The translations under genes and the position numbers were made by a program. A stretch of 64,000 nucleotides of DNA from Arthrobacter sp. ISL-48 (GTDB lineage Bacteria; Actinomycetota; Actinomycetes; Actinomycetales; Micrococcaceae), in the NCBI RefSeq assembly GCF_018613805.1, contig NZ_JAGGPL010000018.1:124001-188000 (forward strand). The letters are read 5' to 3'. Shown piece by piece: positions 25,263 to 34,785 of the stretch. The number at the start of each line of letters is the position of its first letter. Position 1 is the stretch's first letter. The notes beneath the pieces were generated by a model, which was not told the origin of the DNA, searched no databases, and saw only the letters and a list, made by a program, of their open reading frames with translations.

Positions 25263-27341
25263 ATGCCGGCCCAGATGAGCGCGGCCCAAGTGAACCTGGC
25301 ATCGCGGGAAAGCATCCGCTCACCCCGCGGCGCCTTCCGGGGCCCCCTTGCGGCGGCTTGGCGGGGCGGAACCGGGAAGGGCGCGCTGCTCCTGACCCTG
25401 AAGGGGAGCCGGGAGCGCCTCAAGGTCCACCTGGCGGCAGCCCAGGGCGGTTGGCCCGCGGCCGGCGCTGCCACGCTCGCTTCCTTGGAGCGCGGGGCTG
25501 AAGCCGAACGCGGCACTCCCTGGCCGCAGCCGCTGGTTTCGCACTACGCCCGGTACTTCCGTGACGGGAACCGCACTGCCTATGAAGGACTGGTGGCCTC
25601 CCGCCAGCAGCGGCTGACCCGGGCCGTGGTCATGGCCTGCCTGTCCCGGAGACGTAATCCTGGCGTCAGCGAGCTCCGGGAGGAATGGCTGGACGAGGTC
25701 ATTGACGGCGCCTACCTGTTGTGCGAGCAGAGCTCGTGGTGCTGGGCCGCCCATGAGGACACCTTCGCGCGCAGGGGAGATGTGGTCCCGGATCGGTCAG
25801 CGCCGTACCTGGATCTTGGAGCCGGCGAGGTGGCGGCGCAGTTGGCGTGGCTGGACCTTGTCCTCGGCCGGCAGCTGGACCGGCGGGCACCGGGTTTGCG
25901 CCGCCGCATCCGGGACGAGGTCCTGGAGCGTGTGGTCCGCCCGTTCCTTGAACGAGATGACTGGCACTGGCTGGGCCTGGACGGCGACGTCCACAACTGG
26001 AATCCCTGGATCCACTCGAACGTCATTGCCGCTGCCGTGGTCCTGGTGGATGATCCCGAACTCCAGGCAGAGACGGTGGCCCTGGCCATTGAAGGGCTGG
26101 ACCGCTTCTTTGCCTCACTTCCGGCAGACGGCGCAATCGACGAGGGCTTTGCATACTGGTGGAACGGTGCCGGACGGGCCCTCGAGGCGTTCGCCCTGCT
26201 GGAGGAGGCTACTGCGGGAACGCTCGACGGCGACATCCCCGTGGTCCGCGAACTCGTGGCCTTCCCGCACCGCATGCACCTGGGCCACCGGTGGTACCTG
26301 AATGTCGCAGATGGTCCGGCCCTGGCCTGGACAGGTCTGCCCTGGGACCTGGTCCGGCGGTGGGGCGAACGCCTGGGGGACCGGGACGCCGTACGGCACG
26401 CAACCGCCTTCCAGTCAGCTGAACCCACAGTCGAAAGCGGGCTGGGCCGGACCCTGCATGCGCTTCTGGACAGACCTCCATCTCAGGACCCGCACAACGA
26501 AGTGCAGGTTACGCCGCCGCTGGCAGGCTTCAGCTACCTGGAATCCGTGCAGATCATGCTGGCCCGCGAAAACCCCGGCAGTACTGTCGGCCTGGTCCTG
26601 GCCGCCAAGGGCGGGCATAACGGCGAACACCACAACCACCGCGACGTCGGTTCGGTGGTAGTGGCCGTGGACGGTGTCCCGCTCCTCGCCGACGCTGGCC
26701 AGCCCACATACACTGCGCAGACGTTCGGCCCGGGCAGGTACGGAATCAGGGCTATGCAGAGCTCGTGGCACAGCGTTCCCGCCCCGTTCGGACTGGAACA
26801 GGGCACCGGGCCGGAGTTCGCTGCGGCCGTGCAGCACGTTCCGACTTCTGAGGACCCGCGGCTGGTCCTTGCGCTGGGCGGCGCCTACGGCCTCGGCTCG
26901 GCCGCGAGCTGGACCCGGTCCGCCTCGCTGGAAAAAGCTGCCGTCCCGGCGGCCGGGGTCGCCCCGGGAACGTCACGGGTGCTGATCGAGGACCGCTGGA
27001 ACCTTCCGTCCCCAGGAGCCGAGGCCGGAACTGCTGAGGTGGAAGGCAGGACGCCCGACGTCGACATCCACTACGTGCTTTCCGGCACCGTGGACCTAAG
27101 CGAGGAAGGGACGGCCACCGTCCGTCCGGAGGGCATCCCCGACGCCGCCGGCGGCCGAGGAGCCCTACTGGGCTGGGACCCGGCTGCCGCCGTCGTCCAC
27201 GTGGACGAATGGCTCCTGGACGATCCCCTCCTCAGCGAGGTCTGGGGCCGCAAACTGACCCGGCTCCGGTTCCGGATGCCGCAGACCATGCGCTCCGCCG
27301 GCGCGTTTACCCTGACAGTGGAGGCAACCGATGAGTCCTGA
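25263..27341 (+). CDS. Heparinase II/III-family protein (polysaccharide lyase-like)
   Basis: The 692-residue protein lacks a signal peptide, so it should act on imported oligosaccharides. An alpha/alpha toroid occupies the first half (DGDVHNWNPWIHSNV), then a beta-sandwich with GGHNGEHHNHRDVGSVVV, the conserved His/Asn region of the heparinase II/III family, followed by ADAGQPTYTAQTFGPGRY. The substrate is probably a uronic-acid glycan but cannot be named. The ATG at 25263 follows GGTGGAG. It overlaps the regulator gene by 11 bases. Confidence 0.85.
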   Translation: MPAQMSAAQVNLASRESIRSPRGAFRGPLAAAWRGGTGKGALLLTLKGSRERLKVHLAAAQGGWPAAGAATLASLERGAEAERGTPWPQPLVSHYARYFRDGNRTAYEGLVASRQQRLTRAVVMACLSRRRNPGVSELREEWLDEVIDGAYLLCEQSSWCWAAHEDTFARRGDVVPDRSAPYLDLGAGEVAAQLAWLDLVLGRQLDRRAPGLRRRIRDEVLERVVRPFLERDDWHWLGLDGDVHNWNPWIHSNVIAAAVVLVDDPELQAETVALAIEGLDRFFASLPADGAIDEGFAYWWNGAGRALEAFALLEEATAGTLDGDIPVVRELVAFPHRMHLGHRWYLNVADGPALAWTGLPWDLVRRWGERLGDRDAVRHATAFQSAEPTVESGLGRTLHALLDRPPSQDPHNEVQVTPPLAGFSYLESVQIMLARENPGSTVGLVLAAKGGHNGEHHNHRDVGSVVVAVDGVPLLADAGQPTYTAQTFGPGRYGIRAMQSSWHSVPAPFGLEQGTGPEFAAAVQHVPTSEDPRLVLALGGAYGLGSAASWTRSASLEKAAVPAAGVAPGTSRVLIEDRWNLPSPGAEAGTAEVEGRTPDVDIHYVLSGTVDLSEEGTATVRPEGIPDAAGGRGALLGWDPAAAVVHVDEWLLDDPLLSEVWGRKLTRLRFRMPQTMRSAGAFTLTVEATDES

Positions 27342-28482
27342 AAAGTCCCCGGAACCGGCTGCGAGATCCCTCTTTTCGTTGCAACGACGCGAGCGGCTGA
27401 TGGAACAACTGCGCGCTCATGGTTCGGTAACCGTCCGCGGCCTGGCGGCAGAGCTTGGCGTCAGTGAGCTGACCATCCGCCGGGACGTCAACATCCTGGC
27501 AGACGCGGGCCTGGTGTCCCGGGTGCACGGAGGCGCCACCCTGCCCAGCCCACTGGACCGCTCGGCGTCCTTGTCCCGGCACCAGGCGAACCGGTACGCG
27601 ATCGGGATGGTGGTCCCGTCTCTGGATTACTACTGGCCCCAGGTGATCAGCGGTGCCCGGGCGGAGGCGGAGGACCAGCAGGCCCGGATCGTGGTCCGCG
27701 GCTCCAGCTACGATGCTGCGGACAACCGGCGCCAGGTCCAGGCGCTGCTCGATACCCAGAACATCGACGGCCTGATCGTGGCCCCGGACATGAGGGGGGA
27801 GGCCGGTCATGAACTGCTGCGCTGGCTCAACGCCCTGCCCATCCCGGTGATCCTGGCAGAGCGGCGGTCGCCTGCTGACATCCCGGCCCACCGGCTGGAG
27901 TGGGTGGCCACGGACCATGCCTTCGGAGCCGGTATGGCCATCCGCCATTTGTGGCAGGAAGGGCACCGCAAGATCGGCTGCCTGACCGATTCGTCCAGCC
28001 CCACCAGCTCGCACGTGGTCCGCGGCTGGCGCCAGGCCATCGCAGCCCTGCGGATCCCGGAGGAAGAGTCCGTCAGCGAAGATTCGGCCAGGGTTCCGGC
28101 CGGTGAGCGAACCGCGCACTTTGACCGCGTCCTGGAAATGTGCCGGGACACCGGGACTAGTGCCATGCTGGTGCATTCAGATACCCAGGCCGTGGCCTTT
28201 GTCCAGCACTGCGTGGACCGCGGCGTGGACGTGCCCGGCAGCATGGCCGTGGTGGGGTACGACGACGAAGTGGCTTACCTTGCCGAGCCCGCCATCTCAG
28301 CGGTCCGGCCGCCCAAACAATACGTGGGGCGGGTTGCCGTGCAACTGGTGACCGCCCGGCTCGCGGAGGGCCGGAAGCGCCCGGTGCACAGGATCCAGCT
28401 GAATCCGGACCTCATTGTCCGCGAATCCTCCCTGGGCAGCCCGAGGGCCGCGGCCGACGCCGGCCTGGCCTCCACCACCTGA
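27331..28482 (+). CDS. Hybrid regulator: DeoR-type HTH with LacI-type sensor
   Basis: The 383-residue regulator has a DeoR helix-turn-helix at residues about 18-70 (RRERLMEQLRAHGSVTVRGL, ELTIRRDVNILADAGLVSRVHGGA). The LacI/GalR periplasmic-binding fold follows: YAIGMVVPSLDYYWPQVISG at its start, WVATDHAFGAGMAIRHLWQEGHRKIG, and MAVVGYDDEVAYLAEPAISAVRPP near the end. The DeoR head normally joins a sugar-phosphate domain, while this sensor should bind a free sugar or oligosaccharide. It lies in the heparinase-DUF2264 operon and probably controls both arms of the locus. Confidence 0.9.
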   Translation: MSPEKSPEPAARSLFSLQRRERLMEQLRAHGSVTVRGLAAELGVSELTIRRDVNILADAGLVSRVHGGATLPSPLDRSASLSRHQANRYAIGMVVPSLDYYWPQVISGARAEAEDQQARIVVRGSSYDAADNRRQVQALLDTQNIDGLIVAPDMRGEAGHELLRWLNALPIPVILAERRSPADIPAHRLEWVATDHAFGAGMAIRHLWQEGHRKIGCLTDSSSPTSSHVVRGWRQAIAALRIPEEESVSEDSARVPAGERTAHFDRVLEMCRDTGTSAMLVHSDTQAVAFVQHCVDRGVDVPGSMAVVGYDDEVAYLAEPAISAVRPPKQYVGRVAVQLVTARLAEGRKRPVHRIQLNPDLIVRESSLGSPRAAADAGLASTT

Positions 28483-28509
28483 TACCGAAACCGTAGAGGA
28501 CCCACGTTG

Positions 28510-30438
28510 ATGACTGTTCCACCACTGGACCTGCCTGCCGAAAACCGGGAGCTTTCGCCCCACACCGGCCTCACCCGGGAACACTGGTGCGGCTACGCCG
28601 ACTACCTGCTGCGTTCCGCCCACCGATACGCCACGGCGGACCACGCCAACATCCACCTGCCCGGAGCCAACAGCGCCTATGGCCCCCGCAGCGATTCCCT
28701 GGAAGCCTTCGCGCGCACCTTCCTCATGGCCTCCTTCCGGATGGCGGGCGACCCGGCCGGCACCGGCTGGCTCGCAGACTGGTACGCGAAGGGCCTGGAT
28801 GCCGGGACGGACCCGCGCTCGCCGGAGCGCTGGCCCACCCCTGGGGAACTGGGGCAGGCCAAAGTGGAAGCGGCGTCACTGGCCGTGGGCCTGGCGCTCA
28901 CGCGGGACCAGCTGTGGGACAAGCTGCCGGAACGGGTGCAGGGCCAGCTCATCGCCTGGTTCGAGACCGTGATCGGGGAAGACTACCCGCCCATCAACTG
29001 GGTGTGGTTCCAGATTGTGGTGGAGACCTTCCTCGCCAGTGTGGGCGGCAGGTCTTCTGCTGAGGACATTGAGGCCGGGCTCGCAGTCCATGATTCCCTG
29101 TACCGGGGCCATGGCTGGTTCGCTGACGGTCCCGAACGCGCGTACGACCATTACGTGGGCTGGGCCTTCCACGTGTACCCGCAGCTGTGGGCGATGATGG
29201 CGCCCGGCGATCCCCGTGTACTGGCCCGCGGCACGCTGGACGGTGACCGGCTGGCCGACTACCTCGACGACGCCGTGCACCTGGTAGGTGCGAACGGCTC
29301 GCCTCTCATCCAGGGACGCAGCCTGATCTACCGTTTCGCCGCCGCCGCGCCGTTCTGGGTGGGGGAGCTCTCCGGGCATACCCGGCTCTCGCCAGGGACC
29401 AGCCGGCGGGCCGCGTCCGGGATGCTGGATTACTTCGCCCGCAACGGGGCCATCGACGGGGACGGACTGCTTTCGATCGGCTGGCACAGGGAATTCAGTG
29501 GGATGAAGCAGTCCTACTCCGGGGCTGGCTCGCCCTACTGGGCGGCCAAGGGAATGCTTGGGTTGGCCTTGCCTGCCGGCCATCGGGTGTGGACGGCGGT
29601 GGAGGAGCCGTTGCCGGTGGAGCTCGGTGATACGCGCAGGCTTATTGTGGCGCCGGGCTGGCAGGTCAACGGCACGCAGGCGGACGGCATCGTGCGGATC
29701 ACCAACCACGGCACCGACCATGCCCGCCCGGGGGACCGGCTTGCGGACGCGGCGCTTTATGCGCGGCTGGGATACTCCACCCATAGCTTCCCCGACCTCG
29801 CCTCCGAGTCTGTGGATAACGCCGTCGTACTGGTGGACAGCGCCGGCCGCCTCACCCACCGGACGGGCTTTGAGACGCATGGCCTCACGGCGTCCGGAGA
29901 TGGGCTGAAGGGATCCTCGGGCGGCCCGATGAACTGGATCGATGCCCCCGAAACGACGGGACCGGACCACGGAAGCGGAGTGCCCGGAGCCGTGACGCCG
30001 GGGCCGGATGTGACTGTCACGTCATTCACGCAAGGCGGGGTGGAGATCCGCCTGGTTCGGCTCCGCGGCACGGCCGGATGCCCGCCAGCCCGCCTGAGGA
30101 TCGGCGGCTGGCCGCTGGATCCGGCGTCGGACCTGACCAGCGTGGTGGTGCCGCTGGCGGGTGTGGGGGAAGCGCTCGACGACGCGGGGAGCCTTGTGCG
30201 TGAGGAGCGGCAGCCCATGGGGAGGGGGCTGGTTGTCCCATGGGTGGGGACGTCAGGCCCGGCGACGGATGGCCTCTATGCGGCCGTGGTCGGATTTGGC
30301 GGCCAAGGAGTGCGGGCCGATGTGGAGCGCGTGCGGCTGTTCACAGATGCAGAAGGGAGGCTCGCTGTGGAGCTGGACCCCAACTTCAGCCACGACCTAG
30401 ACGCTCGTGGCCGCGCGCGTGGTCAGGTCTTCATCTGA
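28510..30438 (+). CDS. DUF2264 family protein
   Basis: The 642-residue protein belongs to DUF2264, a family of (alpha/alpha)6-toroid proteins found with polysaccharide-use genes. Family-like features are GYADYLLRSAHRYAT, INWVWFQIVVETFL, DHYVGWAFHVYPQLWA and GRSLIYRFAAAAPFW. It has no signal peptide. Catalysis is unproven for the family, although a hydrolase or lyase for unsaturated oligosaccharides is plausible. The ATG at 28510 is preferred over TTG 28507, with GAGGA upstream. It is the third gene of the heparinase operon. Confidence 0.85.
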   Translation: MTVPPLDLPAENRELSPHTGLTREHWCGYADYLLRSAHRYATADHANIHLPGANSAYGPRSDSLEAFARTFLMASFRMAGDPAGTGWLADWYAKGLDAGTDPRSPERWPTPGELGQAKVEAASLAVGLALTRDQLWDKLPERVQGQLIAWFETVIGEDYPPINWVWFQIVVETFLASVGGRSSAEDIEAGLAVHDSLYRGHGWFADGPERAYDHYVGWAFHVYPQLWAMMAPGDPRVLARGTLDGDRLADYLDDAVHLVGANGSPLIQGRSLIYRFAAAAPFWVGELSGHTRLSPGTSRRAASGMLDYFARNGAIDGDGLLSIGWHREFSGMKQSYSGAGSPYWAAKGMLGLALPAGHRVWTAVEEPLPVELGDTRRLIVAPGWQVNGTQADGIVRITNHGTDHARPGDRLADAALYARLGYSTHSFPDLASESVDNAVVLVDSAGRLTHRTGFETHGLTASGDGLKGSSGGPMNWIDAPETTGPDHGSGVPGAVTPGPDVTVTSFTQGGVEIRLVRLRGTAGCPPARLRIGGWPLDPASDLTSVVVPLAGVGEALDDAGSLVREERQPMGRGLVVPWVGTSGPATDGLYAAVVGFGGQGVRADVERVRLFTDAEGRLAVELDPNFSHDLDARGRARGQVFI

Positions 30439-30441
30439 GAT

Positions 30442-30477
30442 GGTGCGGACAGCGCGGGTGACCACGCTGCCCGCACC
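30442..30477. terminator. Hairpin between convergent DUF2264 and GH5 genes
   Basis: GGTGCGGACAGCG (30442-30454) pairs with CGCTGCCCGCACC (30465-30477) with one mismatch. It lies just after the DUF2264 stop. Confidence 0.6.
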
Positions 30478-30499
30478 GATGACAGATCGCAGCCCCGTG

Positions 30500-31975
30500 C
30501 TACTTCAGCGACCAGCTCTGGTTCGGTGCTCCGTTGCAGTACCAGAGGTCCACTGCCGTACCGTTGCCTGTTCCGGCTCCGGATGCGTCCAGGCACAGCC
30601 CGGGAGCGGCCGCAGGGGTGATGCTCCCGCCGGAGTTGACGGTCCAGTGCTGCACGGATGCACCCGTGCAGTCGGCGATGATGACGCGCTGACCCGCGGA
30701 CACCGTGGCGCCGTCGGTCCCGGCCTGCATGCACAGGTCGCCGTAGATCGTTAGCTCACCCTTGGCATTGGGGTTCCAGGACTGGTTGCCTCCACCGTTG
30801 CAGTCCCATAGGTCGAGTGCCGTTCCGGGCGTGGTGCTGAAACCGGGAACGTCGACGCAGCGTCCTGAAGCGAGCCCTACGATGCTCTGCCCGGGCGGGG
30901 CAGCGGGGAGGCTGTTAACCGGCTCCACATCGCCGTACCCGTAGCCCCACTTCAGCTGCGCGACACCGGACTCGCTGTTATCGGTGAGGGTGCCGTCGGG
31001 CTGGAGTGACTCGATGGAGTACGAGTCGCCTGACCGGAGCCCCGGCCAGTAAACGATGCCCATGTCGTGCTGGCGAGCGAAGTTCGTCACCGCGGCGAAG
31101 TACGAGGTGTAGACGTTGCCGTTGTGGGCACCGTAGTTGAGCCCGATGGTCATCGGGGAGCCCGCTTCGTCGATGATCGTGCGGTTCGTATATGTGCCGA
31201 TGCGGGCGGCGAGGTTTTGGGTCCAGTCGGCCTCGGTGGTGGCGGACCCCCAGAATCCGTAGAAGTGCAGGGAGAGGAGCGTGCCCTTCAGCTGCGGGGC
31301 GTCTCCGACGCCGACGACGTTGTCGTTGTACCCGGTTCCGCTGATCACGATCCTGTTGCGCGGAAGCTGCTGGTGGTCGGCGATCCACTGCGAGGTGACG
31401 CCCACCCACTGGTCGAGGGTGTAGCCGTGCGGTTCGTTCATCGGCTCGAAGTACACGTTCGGGGTGTGCTGATAGTCGGCGACGACGGTGTTCCACATCG
31501 TGTTCCAGGCCGGAACGTCGTCGACGAGTCCGTCCTTGCTCGTGTCCGCCTCCCAATAGCTGAGGATGACCTTGAAACCGGAGTCGGTAGCGGCGTCTAT
31601 CGCCCCGCGGTACGAATTCCACCACGGCGTTCCGACACTCGCCGGATTGATCGGGAGCCGCACGGTGTTCGCTCCGAGGTTGTGGCTGAAGCCACTAAGC
31701 GTCTGGCGGGCGAACGCGTAGACCTGCTGGTAGCTGTCCGTAGCCTGCAGCCCGCTGGGGACCACCGCGTCGCTCGCGTAGTTGTCGCGTGGATCCGCCC
31801 AGTTCACACCCTTGAACTCAGAGGTCGCGGGCCCGTGCAGGCCGCCGCCCGGGTCGGCGAGGGCTGATGCGCCTGCGCCGATTCCGATCAGCGCGAAGGC
31901 GGCCGTCAGGGCCGCGGCGAGCACTCGGTTGCGATGCTTCGCGGGCCATGTTGACGTGAACATTTTTCCTGACAT
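30500..31975 (-). CDS. Secreted GH5-family glycosidase with ricin-type (CBM13) domain
   Basis: This 491-residue extracellular enzyme has an N-terminal signal (RVLAAALTAAFALIGIGAGASALA). The GH5/cellulase barrel starts FKGVNWADPRDNY, with the acid/base in YFEPMNEPHGY and the nucleophile in IIDEAGSP. A C-terminal ricin-type beta-trefoil (from about residue 365) has repeated QxW-type ends (GGGNQSWNPN, GAPNQSWSLK). The exact glycan is unknown; this fold includes cellulases, mannanases and galactanases. The ATG at 31975 has GAGGAT upstream. It lies next to a LacI regulator on the same strand and may form a separate acquired module. Confidence 0.88.
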   Translation of the reverse strand: MSGKMFTSTWPAKHRNRVLAAALTAAFALIGIGAGASALADPGGGLHGPATSEFKGVNWADPRDNYASDAVVPSGLQATDSYQQVYAFARQTLSGFSHNLGANTVRLPINPASVGTPWWNSYRGAIDAATDSGFKVILSYWEADTSKDGLVDDVPAWNTMWNTVVADYQHTPNVYFEPMNEPHGYTLDQWVGVTSQWIADHQQLPRNRIVISGTGYNDNVVGVGDAPQLKGTLLSLHFYGFWGSATTEADWTQNLAARIGTYTNRTIIDEAGSPMTIGLNYGAHNGNVYTSYFAAVTNFARQHDMGIVYWPGLRSGDSYSIESLQPDGTLTDNSESGVAQLKWGYGYGDVEPVNSLPAAPPGQSIVGLASGRCVDVPGFSTTPGTALDLWDCNGGGNQSWNPNAKGELTIYGDLCMQAGTDGATVSAGQRVIIADCTGASVQHWTVNSGGSITPAAAPGLCLDASGAGTGNGTAVDLWYCNGAPNQSWSLK

Positions 31976-32096
31976 GTGATCCTCGTCGATCGTGTTGGGG
32001 GATGCACGGCGGTCGCGGCAGGCCGCCCGAGCCGTGGCAGCGATGTTTCCATCCACCGCGGGCCGTGTCAAGAGACCCAGCCTGGGGCGGGCTCAG

Positions 32097-33164
32097 TCAC
32101 AGGATGTTCGCGGCCGCCGCTGGAGGCGCCGCGCTGCTGGCGCGGACCACCAGCCGGGTGGGCATCAGGGAGGACCGGACCGGCTCCGGGCGGCCCTCGA
32201 TCTCGGCAATCAGCAGGGCGACCGCGCGGCGCCCGATGGCTTCGAATTCCTGGTGGATAGTGGTGAGCGGCGGCCAGAACGAGTCCGATTCGGCCATGTC
32301 GTCGAAGCCGACCACACTCACATCCTCGGGTACTCGACGGCCGGCCTCGTGCAGCGCGCGCAACACGCCGAGAGCCATCTGATCGTTGGCGGCGAACACC
32401 GCTGTGATCTCGGGGCGGGTCGCAATGTCGCGGCCGTGCGCGAATCCCGCGGCGGTCGACCAGTCCCCGTGGAGGACCTCTGGAACCGCTGCGCCTGCCT
32501 CTTCGAGAGTCCGCCGCCATGCTTGTTCGCGGCGCCCGGCGGAGTACGACTCAGCGGGCCCGGAGATGTGCCACACGGTCCGGTGGCCGAGCGCCAGCAG
32601 GTGCTCTGTCGCCTGCCGGGCGCCCTCGGCCTGGTCGGTGTCGACCTGTGGGTAGTCTGAGCGTTCGGTGGAGTCAATCACGACCACCGACACCCCCGGC
32701 GGCAGTTCCACATCCGATCGGTCGACGATGTGCGCCTCGATGACGATGATGATGCCGTCGACGGCCTGCTCCAGGAGGCGCGAGAAGGCGATGCTGACAT
32801 CCTGCTGCGTGGGATGTTCCACCGGAACGAGAGTGATCGAGTAGCCGGCGGCCGCGGCTGAGACGGCGATCGCGTCCAGAGTGCGCATGTTGCCGTATGA
32901 AGAGAGCGTGAACATCACGACGCCGAGATTGCGGAAGGTGCCCGAGCGCAGGGCCCGGGCGGCGCGGTTGGGCCGGTAGCCGAGTGCCTGCATGGATGCG
33001 AGGACCCGATCGCGCGTGGTCACCTCGACGTTCGTGAGGCCGTTCGCCACCCGCGAGACCGTCTGCGTGGAGACGCCGGCATGACGGGCGACATCGCCAA
33101 GCGACGGGCCGCGTCTTCGGCCGGCCTGCTGCGCCGGCGCCGGGTTGGCGATCGATTCAGACAT
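32097..33164 (-). CDS. LacI-family transcriptional regulator
   Basis: The 355-residue repressor has a LacI head (LGDVARHAGVSTQTVSRVANGLTNVEVTTRDRVLASMQALGYRPNRAARAL, described here by its HTH and hinge helix) and a sugar-binding sensor ending VSVVGFDDMAESDSFWPPLTTIHQ. It is immediately upstream of the GH5 gene, which it probably controls. The ATG at 33164 is used; a TTG at 33185 is in frame. Downstream of the stop only about 120 bases separate it from the enzyme gene. Confidence 0.93.
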   Translation of the reverse strand: MSESIANPAPAQQAGRRRGPSLGDVARHAGVSTQTVSRVANGLTNVEVTTRDRVLASMQALGYRPNRAARALRSGTFRNLGVVMFTLSSYGNMRTLDAIAVSAAAAGYSITLVPVEHPTQQDVSIAFSRLLEQAVDGIIIVIEAHIVDRSDVELPPGVSVVVIDSTERSDYPQVDTDQAEGARQATEHLLALGHRTVWHISGPAESYSAGRREQAWRRTLEEAGAAVPEVLHGDWSTAAGFAHGRDIATRPEITAVFAANDQMALGVLRALHEAGRRVPEDVSVVGFDDMAESDSFWPPLTTIHQEFEAIGRRAVALLIAEIEGRPEPVRSSLMPTRLVVRASSAAPPAAAANIL

Positions 33165-33469
33165 ATGAGGAACATACACTCCCAACGGCCGGGGAGAGGG
33201 GCTTCTGGCGTCCCCGGGAGGCTCTAACCCCGTTTTGTCGCGGGGTGATCCCTTCCAATGCTGGCCACGACACGCCGGGTATTTCGCTGTTATGGGATTG
33301 AAATTTCACTCGTTTGGCGGTGTGCTGCGAATCACACGCCACTATTGACAAGGCTTAGAATAAGCAATAGCGTAAGCGCGAGCCGGGCCGTTCGAACTCC
33401 GTGGTCCAGCATCCAGCTTCGGTGAAAATCGTCGTCGGCAATGACTGCCGGCCATTTGAAGGGAATGCA
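33165..33469. other. Divergent control region between LacI gene and galactoside operon
   Basis: This 305-base gene-free stretch separates the LacI gene from the solute-binding gene. It holds a good plus-strand promoter (listed separately) and a TTAGAATAA site. I see no other structure in it. Confidence 0.6.
33345..33373 (+). promoter_or_regulatory. Promoter of the galactoside operon with candidate ROK operator
   Basis: TTGACA (33345-33350), a 17-base spacer and TAGCGT (33368-33373) form a sigma-A-like promoter. CTTAGAATAAG (33354-33364), a short dyad, sits inside the spacer. The 9-mer TTAGAATAA recurs inverted before the second GH35 gene, so it may be the ROK regulator site. Confidence 0.55.
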
Positions 33470-34768
33470 ATGAAGCTTCTGGAAACCAACGTCTCCCGCC
33501 GTAACGTCCTGGCAGGACTCGGCGCCACCGCCGTCGGCATCATTACCCTGACCGCCTGCGGCGGTTCGAACAGCGCCTCATCCTCCTCAGGTGCCAAGGA
33601 CTTTGTGATGACCGTGTGGGGCGGCGACCCCGACAAAGCTGCCTATCAGGCACGGCTGGACCTTGCTAAGGCAAAGTACCCGGACTACAACATCACCCTG
33701 CAGATCATTCCCAACAAGGATTACGCGCAGAAGGTCCAGACCATGATCTCCGGCGGCACGGGACCGGACATCATGCAGGTCGCCGAAGACGCCAACGCGT
33801 ACAGCTCCAAGAACCAGCTCCTGCCGCTGGACGACTACATCTCCAAGGCCTCGCTGGATCTGTCCGCCACCTTCGGGCCCGTCGCCGAAAACTGGAAGTA
33901 CAAGGACAAGACGTACGCTGTGCCGGACCGCGCGGGCGCCATGATCCTCTACTACAACAAAGGCGAGTTCGAGAAGAAGGGCCTCAAGGCCCCCACCGCG
34001 GATTGGACGTGGGACGATCTTCTGTCCACTGCCAAGGAACTGACCGGCGACGGCGTCTTCGGCTTTGGCGGCACAGAATGGTGGCCCATCTGGATGTCCT
34101 TCGCGTACCAGAACGGCGGCCAGGTCATTGATGCCTCCAGCGGCAAGCCCTCGGTGAACACCCCCGAGGTCGTCGAGGCCCTGCAGTTCTGCCAGGACCT
34201 GATCTTCAAGCACAAGGTGGTGCCGTCCAAGGTTGACTACGCCAACATGGGAGCGGGCGTGGGCGGCGACGCTGCCTTTGCGTCCGGCAAGGTCATGATG
34301 AACAGCACGGGTTTCTGGAACATCGGAAGCCTGGCCAAGCAGGACAAGATCACCTGGGACGTCGCCCCCGTCTGGCGCGGCAAGGAAAAGGCAATTTCGG
34401 CCTTCGGTTCCGGCCTCGCCGTATCCCGCAGCAGCAAGAACCCGGCTGATGCCTTCAAGATCATCCAGTTCATGACCTCGGCCGAGGGCCAGCAGCCCAT
34501 CCTCCAGCTGGGCCAGGATGTGCCCGCACGCCAGGACCTGCAGAAAAGCCAGGACTTCCTTAAGCCGTCCTGGCTCAAGGGTGACGTGAACATGCAGGTG
34601 TTCCCGGATTCGACGCCGTCGATCTTCAAGCCGCCGTTCATTCCTGAGTGGAATGAAATGCAGAAGGCCATCACGGACGCCATGGCCGACTTCTGGCTCG
34701 GCAAGTCCGACGCGAAGACCACCACCGATGACCTCCAGAAGCGCCTCGACTCCATCGTCAAGGCCTAG
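33470..34768 (+). CDS. Tat-exported sugar-binding lipoprotein of an ABC importer
   Basis: The 432-residue solute-binding protein has a twin-arginine motif SRRNVLAGLG and lipobox LTAC (Cys30), so it should be exported folded and lipid-anchored. The mature part shows VWGGDPDKAAYQARLDLAKAKYP and AGAMILYYNKGEFEKKGL, typical of oligosaccharide binders. It starts the operon with two permeases, GH35 and the ROK regulator, and probably binds galactosides. Confidence 0.93.
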   Translation: MKLLETNVSRRNVLAGLGATAVGIITLTACGGSNSASSSSGAKDFVMTVWGGDPDKAAYQARLDLAKAKYPDYNITLQIIPNKDYAQKVQTMISGGTGPDIMQVAEDANAYSSKNQLLPLDDYISKASLDLSATFGPVAENWKYKDKTYAVPDRAGAMILYYNKGEFEKKGLKAPTADWTWDDLLSTAKELTGDGVFGFGGTEWWPIWMSFAYQNGGQVIDASSGKPSVNTPEVVEALQFCQDLIFKHKVVPSKVDYANMGAGVGGDAAFASGKVMMNSTGFWNIGSLAKQDKITWDVAPVWRGKEKAISAFGSGLAVSRSSKNPADAFKIIQFMTSAEGQQPILQLGQDVPARQDLQKSQDFLKPSWLKGDVNMQVFPDSTPSIFKPPFIPEWNEMQKAITDAMADFWLGKSDAKTTTDDLQKRLDSIVKA

Positions 34769-34785
34769 GACGCCCGGGACCTGTC

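Noticed and set aside
28876-29970. A 364-codon minus-strand frame opposite the DUF2264 gene
   Set aside because: High-GC mirror frame with Arg/Pro/Gly-rich composition and no ribosome site.
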